From: Lachnospiraceae bacterium
GTDB lineage: Bacteria > Bacillota_A > Clostridia > Lachnospirales > Lachnospiraceae
NCBI GenBank assembly: GCA_028694115.1
Contig: JAQUUB010000007.1
Coordinates: 1-64,000 of the forward strand
Direction: 5' to 3'
DNA: 64,000 bases
Below the pieces are notes generated by a model, which worked only from the letters and a program-made list of their open reading frames with translations, did no database searches and was not told the origin of the DNA. Positions 36,746-45,320 of this stretch are shown one piece after another; position 1 is the stretch's first letter, and every line of letters starts with the position of its first letter. The translations under genes and the position numbers were made by a program.

Positions 36746-37699
36746 CTAATGAAATCCTATTTCCGTATTTATTTCCTGTTCATGGAACAGCTTAGCAACT
36801 TCTATTTTATAATCACTTACTCTCTCTGTTTTTCGAATTTTTTTTAAATATTTTTCATTTTCGGTAAAAATCTGTATCATATAAAACCATAATTCTTTCA
36901 TTCTAAATAAAACATTTCTGTCCCCAGATAAATGCTCCTGATAGTCATTCAATAATTGATTGTGAAAGTTTTTCAGAGTTTCTTTTTCTGATTCCTTATT
37001 TCCCTCTATTTGCCCAATAAGAAATGGATTTGCTATCAAACCCCTTCCAAGCATAATTCTATCAATCTCTTTATTCTGATTTTTAAATACCTCTATTCTT
37101 TTGCAGTTAAATAAATTACCATTATAACAGATCGGATTTTTACTATATTTTTTTGCAAAATAGAAGGTCTCAATATCTGGTTCCCCCTTGTAGTAATCCT
37201 TTTGTGTTCTCGGATGTATAATTAACTCTTTCATGGGATACTCGTTAAATATTTCTAATAAATACGGAAATTCATCTGGGTTCTCTTTCCCAATTCTCGT
37301 TTTAATAGATATATCAATATCAGACATCGTAAAGACTTCCTCCAAAAAACTGTGCAGTCTATCTGTTTGTGATAGAAATCCTGCCCCTCTGTTTCTTGAC
37401 ACAACGGTTCCTGAAGGACAGCCTAAGTTCAGATTTACTTCTGTATAGCCTAGTTGTTTTAGTTCCTTCATTGTTTTAATAAATTCATCTGAGTTATTCG
37501 TTAATACTTGAGGCACCACATTTTTATTTTGATTATTTTCCGGTAATATATCATTCAATTCACGAGAATTAAAGCTTTTATTCATATGTGGAGTAATAAA
37601 TGGCGTGAAATATTTATCCATTTTATAAAAATAATCATGATAACAGTTTCTATACAAGTATCCTGTAATTCCTTCTAACGGTGCAAAATAATATTTCAT
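36746..37699 (-). CDS. dus: tRNA-dihydrouridine synthase
   Basis: This flavin-dependent enzyme reduces uridines in tRNA loops. The 317-residue protein begins YYFAPLEGITGYLYRN, has NLNLGCPSGTVVSRNRGAGFL with the catalytic Cys (LGCPS), IKTRIGKENPDEF, IIHPRTQKDYYKG and ICYNGNLF, then MLGRGLIANPFLI. The order matches the Dus family, of a shorter divergent subtype. An ATG at 37699 and a TTG at 37705 are both possible; AGGAAAAG sits better for TTG. It directly follows the AraC-type gene. Confidence 0.9.
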   Translation of the reverse strand: MKYYFAPLEGITGYLYRNCYHDYFYKMDKYFTPFITPHMNKSFNSRELNDILPENNQNKNVVPQVLTNNSDEFIKTMKELKQLGYTEVNLNLGCPSGTVVSRNRGAGFLSQTDRLHSFLEEVFTMSDIDISIKTRIGKENPDEFPYLLEIFNEYPMKELIIHPRTQKDYYKGEPDIETFYFAKKYSKNPICYNGNLFNCKRIEVFKNQNKEIDRIMLGRGLIANPFLIGQIEGNKESEKETLKNFHNQLLNDYQEHLSGDRNVLFRMKELWFYMIQIFTENEKYLKKIRKTERVSDYKIEVAKLFHEQEINTEIGFH

Positions 37700-37717
37700 C
37701 TTCAATGTACACTTTTC

Positions 37718-38560
37718 CTATTCTTTGACACATTTTTGTTTTCTGAACTTTGCAGGTGTCGTTCCATATACTCTTTTAAAATTTTCTATAAATGATTTTA
37801 CATTCGGAAACCCATTATTATAAGCAATCTCTGTTATTGATGCATCTGTATTCATCAATTCCTTATGTGCATAATAAAGTCTAATATTAATTAAATAATC
37901 ATAAAATGTTTCTCCTGTAGCTTTTTTAAAGAATCTAGAAAAATAATTAGGAGTCATGCAAAGTTTTGCGGACACATCGTTTAAGGATATTTCATTTTCA
38001 TAATTACTTTCTAAATATTCGATTGCCATTTTAACATTGGCAATGCTCTTCTGTTCATAGGTATCATAACGTTCTTCTTTTCTTAGTGTTTTACATTCTT
38101 CTAAAAGTACCAGACATATCTTCCGCAATAAAATCGATAGTTTCAGTTCAAAGAACTCTCTTTTTTCCGAATAAACTTGTGCACATTCTAATATTAACTC
38201 TTTCACCGCTTCTCTTGGACCCGGTTTATCTTTAAAATCAAAATAATACCGATCAACATCAGGACAATATTCCTTAAGCAATTGGTAAGACAACAATATC
38301 GTAATTGCTTTCATATGATCCTTATCATGCGCATCCGTTTCGTGAAGATCCCCATTATTAACAAAAAAGAAATCATCTTTTGGAATTTTTACTTCTACTC
38401 CATTTATTTTTCCCACGATCATTCCTTCAAGTACCAAATCAAACTCTAGATTATTATGCCAATGCAATGGGAAGTGACAGTTTCCTGAGTTATCACTTCC
38501 TATATATATTTTTGAAGGAATATTAGAATCCATTTCAATTTTTTCTTGATAATATCTCAT
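37718..38560 (-). CDS. AraC-family transcriptional regulator
   Basis: The 280-residue protein has an N-terminal cupin-like sensor domain (PLHWHNNLEFDLVLEGMIVGKINGVEVKIPKDDFFFVNNGDLHE) and a C-terminal double helix-turn-helix (about 178-277) with the AraC signature LCMTPNYFSRFFKKATGETFYDYLINIRLYYAHKELMNTDASITEIAYNNGF in the usual form. The inducer is unknown; sugar or oligosaccharide sensing is common for this layout. dus follows 18 nt downstream and may be cotranscribed. Confidence 0.9.
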   Translation of the reverse strand: MRYYQEKIEMDSNIPSKIYIGSDNSGNCHFPLHWHNNLEFDLVLEGMIVGKINGVEVKIPKDDFFFVNNGDLHETDAHDKDHMKAITILLSYQLLKEYCPDVDRYYFDFKDKPGPREAVKELILECAQVYSEKREFFELKLSILLRKICLVLLEECKTLRKEERYDTYEQKSIANVKMAIEYLESNYENEISLNDVSAKLCMTPNYFSRFFKKATGETFYDYLINIRLYYAHKELMNTDASITEIAYNNGFPNVKSFIENFKRVYGTTPAKFRKQKCVKE

Positions 38561-38644
38561 TTTTCATGATTCCTTTATTGTTTTCTATTATTTATAGAAA
38601 AGTAATATCTTTATTATAATATTAACTAACGATTGTACTTTGTC

Positions 38645-38685
38645 AATAAAAAAGCATAGTTTGGTTTGTTCTTCAAACTATGCTT
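38645..38685 (-). terminator. Terminator after the ABC permease
   Basis: In minus orientation AAGCATAGTTTG and CAAACTATGCTT form a perfect 12-bp stem followed by a T tract. It ends the LytTR-DUF3021-ABC operon. Confidence 0.9.
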
Positions 38686-38689
38686 ACTT

Positions 38690-39376
38690 TTATGATACTT
38701 TCTTTGACTTTTCAAATAGTACAATGTAAAGAGTAACTATAAGAATAAAATTAACAATGCAAATAACAATCGCCTCGGTGCTCCATGGTTTTCCTGAAAT
38801 CAGAAAACTCATTTGCTGTCCATATAAGTATTTTGATACCCTTCCTAGTGCTTCGTTAAATCCTGATAACATTGGAATAAAGGCAAATATCATTCCTACT
38901 GGTACTGCTAATCCATTTGCCGCACTCGCACTTTTTGAATAAATACCGATACACATTCCTATCACAATTGAAATAACTCCACTAACAACTACGGCCGAAA
39001 AAAATAATCCAAAATTCATTTCATTTTTAGAACCCATTACCAAAAATGGCAAACTTGAGATTCCATCTAGCATCAGAACGAATAGTGCTGTACTAACAAA
39101 AAATTCGACTGAAGTAATGCCTGACATTCTAAGTACACGCAATGTATTTTTTTCCTTTTCTTCTGCAATCATACTTGCTGTTACAACCATGGGAGTAAAC
39201 ACTATATGCATAGTTGCAAATATGGAAATAAAAAATACACTTTGTTCATTCATTGATTGTGTCATAACAAAACCGATAATGGGAAACACAAAAAATAATA
39301 TTAATACTTGAATATTCCGTAATGTATCTTTCATATCCTTTAAAACGATTGCTCTCATATGATTTACCTGTATCAT
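38690..39376 (-). CDS. ABC-2 type transporter permease
   Basis: This 228-residue protein has six hydrophobic segments and the ABC-2 pattern: MIAEEKEKNTLRVLRMSGI after the second segment is the conserved cytoplasmic coupling region. Its ATG overlaps the ATPase stop (ATGA), so the two are translationally coupled. Together with the ATPase it forms a short-permease exporter, of the kind often linked to LytTR regulators and peptide or antimicrobial export. The substrate is unknown. Confidence 0.9.
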   Translation of the reverse strand: MIQVNHMRAIVLKDMKDTLRNIQVLILFFVFPIIGFVMTQSMNEQSVFFISIFATMHIVFTPMVVTASMIAEEKEKNTLRVLRMSGITSVEFFVSTALFVLMLDGISSLPFLVMGSKNEMNFGLFFSAVVVSGVISIVIGMCIGIYSKSASAANGLAVPVGMIFAFIPMLSGFNEALGRVSKYLYGQQMSFLISGKPWSTEAIVICIVNFILIVTLYIVLFEKSKKVS

Positions 39377-40218
39377 TTTCCAAGCCCCCTTCCAGTTAGT
39401 TTCATAAATACAGTCTCAAGATTTGGTTCTGAGGAATGAATTGCTTCCACATTATTTTCTTTAAAACATTGAAAAATTCTCTCTGCTGATGTTGCATCAT
39501 TGACAACTTCTACCCTTTCTCCACTTTTTAATAAAATTTGAATCCTATTTACTAAATTATATTTTCTGCACAATTCATCTGGTATTCCGTATTCAACAAT
39601 GTGACCTTCATTTAGCAATGCGATATGATCACACATTTTATATGCTTCGTCCATATTATGTGTTGTGAGAAATATCGTTGTGCCGCTGCTCTTTAGCTCT
39701 AATAAATATTTGTGAATTTCCTGTGTGGTTGCAGGATCTAAGCCACTTGTTGGCTCATCTAAAAAGAGGACTTTGGGACTATGAAGAACAGCCCTTGCAA
39801 GTAAAAGTCTCTGTTTCATTCCTTTTGACAATTTTCCTGAGGGTGTTTTTATCGCCTCTAATAATCCTACTTTTTTTAACACCGAATGAATCGTTTTCTT
39901 ATCAACCTTATAGATATCCGCAAATAATTTGACATTCTCATAGCAGCTAAGCCTATCATAAATGCCGCTGTTGTCTAGTACCATTCCTACTTGTTGATAA
40001 ATTTCATTCCCCAGATTCTTACAATCTTCACCAAATATTTTAGCTTCCCCTTGATAAGAGATTTGACCTGTAAGAATTTTAATCAATGTGGTTTTTCCAG
40101 CACCAGATGGACCTAATAATCCAAAAATCTCCCCTTCTTCTATAGAAAGCTTAATATTATCTAAGACTTTTTTTTCACCAAATGTTTTATTTAAATTTTT
40201 TACTTGAATGTTATTCAT
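39373..40218 (-). CDS. ABC transporter ATP-binding protein
   Basis: The 281-residue protein has Walker A GPSGAGKTT, signature LSKGMKQRLLLARA, Walker B VLFLDEPTSGLDP and H-loop TTHNMDEA, followed by a C-terminal domain of about 70 residues ending in VFMKLTGRGLGK, as in drug-export ATPases. The start at 40218 overlaps the end of the DUF3021 gene by 8 nt and uses GATGGGA as ribosome site. That stretch matches the end of the dispersed repeat found at tsaD and tex. Confidence 0.92.
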   Translation of the reverse strand: MNNIQVKNLNKTFGEKKVLDNIKLSIEEGEIFGLLGPSGAGKTTLIKILTGQISYQGEAKIFGEDCKNLGNEIYQQVGMVLDNSGIYDRLSCYENVKLFADIYKVDKKTIHSVLKKVGLLEAIKTPSGKLSKGMKQRLLLARAVLHSPKVLFLDEPTSGLDPATTQEIHKYLLELKSSGTTIFLTTHNMDEAYKMCDHIALLNEGHIVEYGIPDELCRKYNLVNRIQILLKSGERVEVVNDATSAERIFQCFKENNVEAIHSSEPNLETVFMKLTGRGLGK

Positions 40219-40717
40219 TATTATTCCCATCCGCATGCTTCCCCATTTCATGTTTTTTTTGATAGCTCTTGAAACCCTCTTCATATTTTTTACTTTCCAA
40301 TTTTGTTTTCAGGACCATCACAATCAAGCTCATTAAAAAGCAAATACCAAAGGATATGAAAAAACCCCCCCAAGCTGCTAAGTCATCTATTGGAAACCAC
40401 TTGAAATTAATAATGCAAATTGTCATCGATCCAATAATTGATAACAGCATAAAAATTGTTCTCCACAAGATCATCAAATTTTTGAATATTCTTTCTGAAT
40501 ACCAAAATATCTTTAATGATTCTAAAATAAATGAAGTAAATAAAAATTGCAGTATCGTAAAAGTGGGAATGGCCTTATAACCATATTGATAAATTGATGA
40601 TATCGATTGTGCGCCACCTCCTGATATCATTGCTACAATTGTCACAAATACAATCGTAACAGAAAAGATATTAAATGCTTCTGATAAAAAATCAAATATC
40701 GTGAATCTCTTTTCCAT
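40211..40717 (-). CDS. DUF3021-family membrane protein
   Basis: The 168-residue protein has four membrane segments (about 15-35, 48-66, 84-106, 115-137), a Tyr/Lys-rich C-terminal cytoplasmic tail and no catalytic motif. The DUF3021 family is found next to LytTR regulators, where it is thought to hold or modulate them at the membrane. Here it starts one base after the LytTR stop codon. Its last codons (HADGNNNE) coincide with the dispersed-repeat end that forms the ATPase ribosome site. Confidence 0.85.
   Translation of the reverse strand: MEKRFTIFDFLSEAFNIFSVTIVFVTIVAMISGGGAQSISSIYQYGYKAIPTFTILQFLFTSFILESLKIFWYSERIFKNLMILWRTIFMLLSIIGSMTICIINFKWFPIDDLAAWGGFFISFGICFLMSLIVMVLKTKLESKKYEEGFKSYQKKHEMGKHADGNNNE
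40218..40234 (-). repeat. Initiation-site end of the dispersed repeat at the ABC ATPase
   Basis: In minus orientation AAGCATGCGGATGGGAATAA and TA precede ATG, closely matching the tex copy (AAGCATGCAGATGGGAATAA). Here the motif also encodes the last residues of the DUF3021 protein. The element occupies about 40219-40242; the coordinates given mark its core. Confidence 0.5.
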
Positions 40718-40718
40718 T

Positions 40719-41159
40719 TTATTTCACCCCCAGTTTCTTTTTAACAGTCGCTGCATATTGTCTTGATACAAATAACTTTTCCTGGTTACTCATGGTAATT
40801 AGAATTCTTCCATCCAAATCTGATTTCAAAGATTTAATTTGTGCAAAATTAATAATGCATGATTTGTTGGCCCGAAAGAATTCTGTATATCTTAATTGCT
40901 CTTCTAGCTCATATAGTCTTAATGGAGTTTCATAAATATCCGTTTTCGTATACAGAAAGGATTTTTTGTCCACAGTATCAATATATAAAATATTGTTAAT
41001 GTCCAAAATATGTGTATCTCCATTCTTCATACCTGTTATTTTCATATCCATAACTCTTATCAAGGAAATAAGTCTTTCCAATTCCGGTGTGATATGATTA
41101 CAAGAAATATTGATTTCTGTTTCAGCTATACTAGAATTCGTGTGAATATTTATTTTCAT
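40719..41159 (-). CDS. LytTR-type DNA-binding regulator
   Basis: This 146-residue protein lacks a receiver domain. It has an N-terminal segment of about 45 residues and a LytTR domain (about 48-146: GDTHILDINNILYIDTVDKKSFLYT, LEEQLRYTEFFRANKSCIINFAQI, DGRILITMSNQEKLFVSRQYA). Together with the DUF3021 partner it forms the LytS-independent type of regulator. Two direct repeats spaced 21 bp lie just upstream of its own promoter, which suggests autoregulation. It heads the operon with the ABC exporter. Confidence 0.92.
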   Translation of the reverse strand: MKINIHTNSSIAETEINISCNHITPELERLISLIRVMDMKITGMKNGDTHILDINNILYIDTVDKKSFLYTKTDIYETPLRLYELEEQLRYTEFFRANKSCIINFAQIKSLKSDLDGRILITMSNQEKLFVSRQYAATVKKKLGVK

Positions 41160-41190
41160 TTACTCCCTCCCCCTTTTTTCTATATGATTT

Positions 41191-41219
41191 ATCTTACTCA
41201 TCTTACCGCTGTAGTTCAA
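41191..41219 (-). promoter_or_regulatory. Promoter of the LytTR operon
   Basis: TTGAAC, a 17-bp spacer and TAAGAT on the minus strand, with GGGGGAGGGAG before the start codon. Confidence 0.7.
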
Positions 41220-41229
41220 GTCTTCTTTT

Positions 41230-41263
41230 CTAGGTTACCAAAATAGTATACTAGCTTACCAAA
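41230..41263 (-). promoter_or_regulatory. LytTR direct-repeat operator
   Basis: TTTGGTAAGCTAG and TTTGGTAACCTAG are direct repeats (12 of 13 identical) with a 21-bp period, ending 10 bp upstream of the -35. Two repeats two helical turns apart are the usual LytTR binding arrangement. Confidence 0.7.
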
Positions 41264-41272
41264 TTTACAGCT

Positions 41273-41339
41273 AAAAAGATGGAAGCACCTTCAAACAAAC
41301 TTTATAATAACGTTTATTGTTTGAATATGCTTCCATCTT
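41273..41339 (-). terminator. Terminator after the 58-residue gene
   Basis: AAGATGGAAGCA and TGCTTCCATCTT form a perfect 12-bp outer stem, with inner TTCAAAC/GTTTGAA-type pairing, followed by five T residues on the minus strand. Confidence 0.88.
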
Positions 41340-41355
41340 GCTTATCTCATTTAAC

Positions 41356-41532
41356 TTATAAATCATCTACATCGGCTTCTTCTCCATACCTCGGTGTATT
41401 AATATTCGAGAAGCTACCATTGCCTTCACCATTTATAAAATTACCATCTCTGATTACATCCTTTGTACTTGTTAAATTTTTTAATATGGCATCTGTATTG
41501 GTACGTTTAGACTCATTTTTTCTTTCTTGCAT
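41356..41532 (-). CDS. 58-residue peptide of unknown function
   Basis: A short gene begins with ATG after a strong TTGGAGG at 5-nt spacing and is closed by its own strong terminator, which supports it being real. The product (MQERKNESKRTN at the start, NGEGNGSFSNINTPRYGEE and DVDDL at the end) is hydrophilic, basic at the N-terminus and acidic at the C-terminus, with Asn/Gly repeats in between. It has no signal peptide, membrane segment or Cys. It resembles a precursor or regulatory peptide in general form only. It lies between minE and the LytTR exporter operon. Confidence 0.6.
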   Translation of the reverse strand: MQERKNESKRTNTDAILKNLTSTKDVIRDGNFINGEGNGSFSNINTPRYGEEADVDDL

Positions 41533-41663
41533 AAAAACCTCCAATCTTTCCTAAATTAAAGCTATTTTTCAATATCATTTTTAGTATCATTTCCTTTTCC
41601 TACTTTATTTATGCGTATAAAAAAGTATTTTACTAGTTATATAAATGCTTTTTGTAAAATTAA

Positions 41664-41688
41664 AACCTCTCAAAAAATCTGAGAGGTT
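41664..41688 (-). terminator. Terminator after minE
   Basis: AACCTCTCA and TGAGAGGTT pair around GATTTTT, followed by T-rich DNA on the minus strand. Confidence 0.85.
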
Positions 41689-41702
41689 CCTAAAATATAA
41701 CA

Positions 41703-41981
41703 TTATTTTGATACATGATGTTTTAAATCTTTAATTGGAATATTGGCAAATAAAGCAGGTACCGATCCGTTATTCCCATCTGATTCTGTTTCTGTAAGCT
41801 GAATATCTATGCCTTGTGGATCGATATCCATGTATTTCGTGATTACCTTAATAATATCATTCTTAATCATTTCCATCATTTCAGGTGAACAATTTGCTCT
41901 ATCTGATACTAATAATAGCTTTAAGCGATCCTTTGCGACCTCACCTGAATTTGTCTTGCGAAAAAAATCCATGAAACCCAT
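41703..41981 (-). CDS. minE: Cell division topological factor MinE
   Basis: MinE stimulates the MinD ATPase and drives pole-to-pole oscillation. The 92-residue protein begins MGFMDFFRKTNSGEVAKDRLKLLLVSDRANCSPEMMEMIKNDI in the standard pattern, with the membrane/MinD-binding region at the N-terminus and the topological domain after residue 32. It is the third gene of minC-minD-minE, 14 nt after minD. Confidence 0.95.
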   Translation of the reverse strand: MGFMDFFRKTNSGEVAKDRLKLLLVSDRANCSPEMMEMIKNDIIKVITKYMDIDPQGIDIQLTETESDGNNGSVPALFANIPIKDLKHHVSK

Positions 41982-41995
41982 AGTTATCCTCCCCT

Positions 41996-42787
41996 CTACT
42001 TCTTCTTAAATAAACCTGTTATCATTGACATCATACCTTTTTTTGCATCTAAATCCAAAAATGGGATTTCTTCTCCTGTAATACGCTTACAAATATTCAT
42101 ATACGCATGTCCAGCGAGACAATCTGAACCTACTAATGGTTCTCCCTGGTTCGTAGATACAACAATCTGCTCATCATCTGGAATAATGCCCAACAAATTA
42201 ACTGCCATAATATCACAAACATCTTCTACTTTTAGCATATCTCCACGCTTTACCATATCCATGCGAATTCTATTAATAATTAAGTCAATCTTCTTCATTT
42301 CATTAGCCTCTAACAGGCCAACAACTCTATCACCATCACGGATTGCAGATAACTCTGGTGTGGTTACTACTAATGCTCTATCTGCAGCTGCAATTGCGTT
42401 TCTAAATCCTTGTTCGATTCCCGCTGGGCAATCAAGAAGAATATAATCAAACTCTTGTCTTAATTCTTCTACCAACTGTTTCATCTGTTCTGGTGTAACA
42501 GCATCCTTGTCTCTCGTCTGTGCTGATGGAAGAAGACAAAGATCAGGATATTTTTTATGTTTTATTAAAGCCTGTTTTATACGGCACTTCCCTTCAATTA
42601 CATCCACTAAATTATATACAATGCGGTTTTCCAATCCCATTACAACATCTAGATTTCTTAACCCAATATCTGTATCAATCATTACAACCTTTTTATTTAA
42701 CATTGCAAGACCTGTTCCAACATTCGCAGTAGTTGTTGTTTTACCAACACCACCTTTTCCTGAAGTTATTACAATTACTTCGCTCAT
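41996..42787 (-). CDS. minD: Septum site-determining ATPase MinD
   Basis: MinD is a membrane-bound ParA-type ATPase that recruits MinC. The 263-residue protein has the deviant Walker A GKGGVGKTTTTAN (10-22), MIDTDIGLRNLDVVMGLENR, DYILLDCPAGIEQGF, and the C-terminal amphipathic membrane-targeting helix (MMSMITGLFKKK). It is full length, and lies between minC (26 nt gap) and minE. Confidence 0.97.
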   Translation of the reverse strand: MSEVIVITSGKGGVGKTTTTANVGTGLAMLNKKVVMIDTDIGLRNLDVVMGLENRIVYNLVDVIEGKCRIKQALIKHKKYPDLCLLPSAQTRDKDAVTPEQMKQLVEELRQEFDYILLDCPAGIEQGFRNAIAAADRALVVTTPELSAIRDGDRVVGLLEANEMKKIDLIINRIRMDMVKRGDMLKVEDVCDIMAVNLLGIIPDDEQIVVSTNQGEPLVGSDCLAGHAYMNICKRITGEEIPFLDLDAKKGMMSMITGLFKKK

Positions 42788-42813
42788 TCGTTATTTCCTC
42801 CTAATACAGTTCA

Positions 42814-43566
42814 TCAAACTGGTAAATTATTCATGTATCCTTTTGTCATAGTATCAATGCATATATTTCCATCTTGTGCAATCGCAATTCGTGAATCATA
42901 ACGATCCACTGTTACCTTTTGTTTCTTTCTGATACGCTTTTGTGATTTCTCCTTATCCGGGCTTTTTGCAATCAAATCTCCTATTTGTAATTGAATGGGC
43001 TGCATATCAAGCGCAAAAATAAAGCAGTTATGATTCCCTGCTGCACCAGCATGTGCATTTCCTTTTAAAGAACCTAAAATTACAATATTGCCCCTTGAGA
43101 TGATTTTTGCTCCAGGATTAACATCTCCAATAATCGTAATGCTAGAATTACTCTCTAGGACCTGACCGGATCTAAGATTCCCACGATAGAAATCTGTAAA
43201 TGCTTCATTTTCTTCCATCTCTTGCGATGTATTTAAATTTTCATAGTTCGTTGTCTTCGCGAGTTCCGTCTGATAACAAGCGTCTAAGCGCTCCTTCATC
43301 TTTTCCTCTAGAACGCTATCATCATCTATAATTGAAACAATTTGGATTTGAGAATTTTCCATAATAATATCTACAATTTTCAGTTCTTCATCTACTGTTA
43401 ATTCTCTATTTTCAAATGAAATTGCCATTTTTGCATCTTTAAAAAAATTACCCGTTTCCTTAAATTTATCACCGACTATCTGTAGCAATTCTGGAAATGG
43501 TAACTGATTGTCAAGTATAAGCTTAATCCCGTACCTGTTACTCTTAATTACTATGTCTTTTGACAT
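42814..43566 (-). CDS. minC: Septum site-determining protein MinC
   Basis: MinC inhibits FtsZ away from midcell. The 250-residue protein has an N-terminal FtsZ-inhibitory domain (about 1-100) and a C-terminal beta-helix dimerisation domain with YRGNLRSGQVLESNSSITIIGDVNPGAKIISRGNIVILGSLKGNAHAGA. The start at 43566 is preferred, with GGAGGAGGAA preceding ATG, over an upstream ATG without a ribosome site. It is the first gene of minCDE. Confidence 0.95.
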   Translation of the reverse strand: MSKDIVIKSNRYGIKLILDNQLPFPELLQIVGDKFKETGNFFKDAKMAISFENRELTVDEELKIVDIIMENSQIQIVSIIDDDSVLEEKMKERLDACYQTELAKTTNYENLNTSQEMEENEAFTDFYRGNLRSGQVLESNSSITIIGDVNPGAKIISRGNIVILGSLKGNAHAGAAGNHNCFIFALDMQPIQLQIGDLIAKSPDKEKSQKRIRKKQKVTVDRYDSRIAIAQDGNICIDTMTKGYMNNLPV

Positions 43567-43701
43567 TTCCTCCTCCGTTTCTACTCCAAAAAGGAATATA
43601 TCTTTTGTAATTATACCTTCTAAGTACAAATATGAAAAGGATTTTCGCAGAATTTGTACTATTTTGTAGTATTTTCCAATTCATTATAATTTCATTATAA
43701 G

Positions 43702-43742
43702 AAATTCCCACGAATATGGATTACCATACTCGTGGGAATTTT
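43702..43742. terminator. Hairpin terminator downstream of the amino-acid ABC operon
   Basis: AAATTCCCACGAATATGG and CCATACTCGTGGGAATTT form a long, nearly perfect stem around a 4-nt loop, with T-rich DNA on both sides. Confidence 0.75.
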
Positions 43743-43790
43743 CAAGAATTTATGTTTCTATGATATTGTTTCATTAATACAATGTAGTCA

Positions 43791-43867
43791 TTATAATTCT
43801 TGTATAAATGCTTCTATTTCCATATTTTCTTGAGCTCTTGAGACGAATTGCCGCCATTGGAAAAATG
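43791..43867 (-). pseudogene. 3' remnant of an alpha/beta hydrolase gene
   Basis: In minus orientation this encodes HFSNGGNSSQELK and, after a frameshift, ENMEIEAFIQEL followed by TAA. The intact hydrolase at 47283-48095 ends AHFSNGDNPAQVNMEIETFIQGYEMS, so this is the decayed tail of a paralogue. The rest of the gene is absent; the sequence before it is the ABC ATPase gene. It explains most of the 320-bp gap between minC and that gene. Confidence 0.7.
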
Positions 43868-43886
43868 GGGAACGTAAGAAATATTT

Positions 43887-44609
43887 TTATAAAATCTGTG
43901 ATATAAATTCTTTTGTTCTCGGATTTACAGGGTTATTAAATATTTCTTCTGGTGTTCCTTCCTCAACTATTTTACCTTCATCCATATAGACAATTCTATC
44001 AGCAACTTCTTTTGCAAATCCCATTTCATGGGTAACAACAACCATAGTCATGCCATCCTCTGCAAGATTCTTCATAACCCTTAAAACTTCTCCAACTAGT
44101 TCTGGATCAAGGGCTGAAGTGGGTTCATCAAATAACATAATCTTAGGATTCATAGCTAATGCACGTGCAATAGCAACACGTTGCTTTTGTCCACCTGATA
44201 TCATTGCTGGATATGTATCAGCCTTATCTAGCATATTTACTTTATCCAGCAAAAAAAGTCCTTCTTCCTTTGCCTTGGTAAGCGGAACTTTCTTAACTTG
44301 TGTTAAACCCTCAATCACATTTTCCAATACTGTTTTGTGTGGAAAAAGATTAAAATGTTGAAATACCATACCTACTTCTTGTCTAACTAAATGAAGATTT
44401 TTCGTCTTTGATGTTATTATTTTCCCATCAATTTGAATTGTCCCCTGTTGTACTTTTTCAAGAAAATTAATACATCGGAGTAACGTGCTTTTGCCTGAAC
44501 CGCTTGAACCAATTATCACAACTACTTCGTTTTCCTCTACCTGAAATTCAATATTATGTAATACTTGATGTTTCCCAAACCGTTTATTAAGTCCATTTAT
44601 TTTTATCAT
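43887..44609 (-). CDS. Polar amino-acid ABC transporter ATPase (GlnQ-like)
   Basis: The 240-residue ATPase has Walker [10 protein letters not shown], signature [18 protein letters not shown], Walker [15 protein letters not shown] and H-loop VTHEMGFA, closest in pattern to GlnQ/ArtP/TcyC proteins. The start at 44609 ([12 protein letters not shown]) lies 7 nt after the permease stop, with GGAG upstream. It powers the permease and binding protein encoded next to it; the cognate amino acid (glutamine, cystine, arginine or similar) cannot be fixed. Confidence 0.95.
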   Translation of the reverse strand: MIKINGLNKRFGKHQVLHNIEFQVEENEVVVIIGSSGSGKSTLLRCINFLEKVQQGTIQIDGKIITSKTKNLHLVRQEVGMVFQHFNLFPHKTVLENVIEGLTQVKKVPLTKAKEEGLFLLDKVNMLDKADTYPAMISGGQKQRVAIARALAMNPKIMLFDEPTSALDPELVGEVLRVMKNLAEDGMTMVVVTHEMGFAKEVADRIVYMDEGKIVEEGTPEEIFNNPVNPRTKEFISQIL

Positions 44610-44616
44610 AAAATGC

Positions 44617-45288
44617 TCACTCCAATACTTTAAAATCACTGACATTTAATCGTCTTTCAATTGCATTAGCAAATATCGTTAATACTGAGGTCATAATTAA
44701 ATAGTAAATAGCTGCAATGGTTAGCATCTCCATTAACCGGAAGGTAGAAGAACCAAGTTGCCTTGCATATAGTAATAGTTCCGGTATTGCAACAGCACTA
44801 GCTAATGATGAGTCTTTTAATGCTATAATTAACTGATTGCTTAATGCCGGCACTGCACGTTTGAATGCCTGAGGTAATATAATACGGCACATTACTTTCC
44901 CTTCTGTCATACCTAAAGAAAGACCTGCTTCCCGTTGTCCTCGTGCAATCCCTTGTATCGACCCTCGAAATATTTCAGCAATGTAAGCTGCATTATGAAG
45001 ACCGAGTGCTAAAAAGGCTGAAGGCAAATTATCAATACGAACAACATTAACTAAACCAAAATAAATTAATAGTAGCTGCAAAAGTAAGGGTGTCCCTCGA
45101 ATAATCCATATGTATGCCTTTGCAGGGATACTTAAAACCTTATAATTTGAAATACGCATTAATGCAAGAATAAGTCCAAATATAATACCAATAAGGATAC
45201 CTAATACAGTTACCAATAACGTCATCTTTGCTGCATCTAAAAATGACATAAAATACTTTGGAATTATTGAAAAATCCCAAACGTTCAT
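44617..45288 (-). CDS. Polar amino-acid ABC transporter permease
   Basis: This 223-residue His/Glu/Gln/Arg/opine-type permease has five membrane segments, the EAA-like coupling motif ([32 protein letters not shown]) and the HisM/GlnP N-terminal pattern [20 protein letters not shown]. It lies between the binding-protein gene and the ATPase gene. One permease gene suggests a homodimeric channel, as in GlnP or TcyB systems. Confidence 0.95.
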   Translation of the reverse strand: MNVWDFSIIPKYFMSFLDAAKMTLLVTVLGILIGIIFGLILALMRISNYKVLSIPAKAYIWIIRGTPLLLQLLLIYFGLVNVVRIDNLPSAFLALGLHNAAYIAEIFRGSIQGIARGQREAGLSLGMTEGKVMCRIILPQAFKRAVPALSNQLIIALKDSSLASAVAIPELLLYARQLGSSTFRLMEMLTIAAIYYLIMTSVLTIFANAIERRLNVSDFKVLE

Positions 45289-45320
45289 GTGTTTCCTCCT
45301 TTATCAACAGATCGTAAAAA

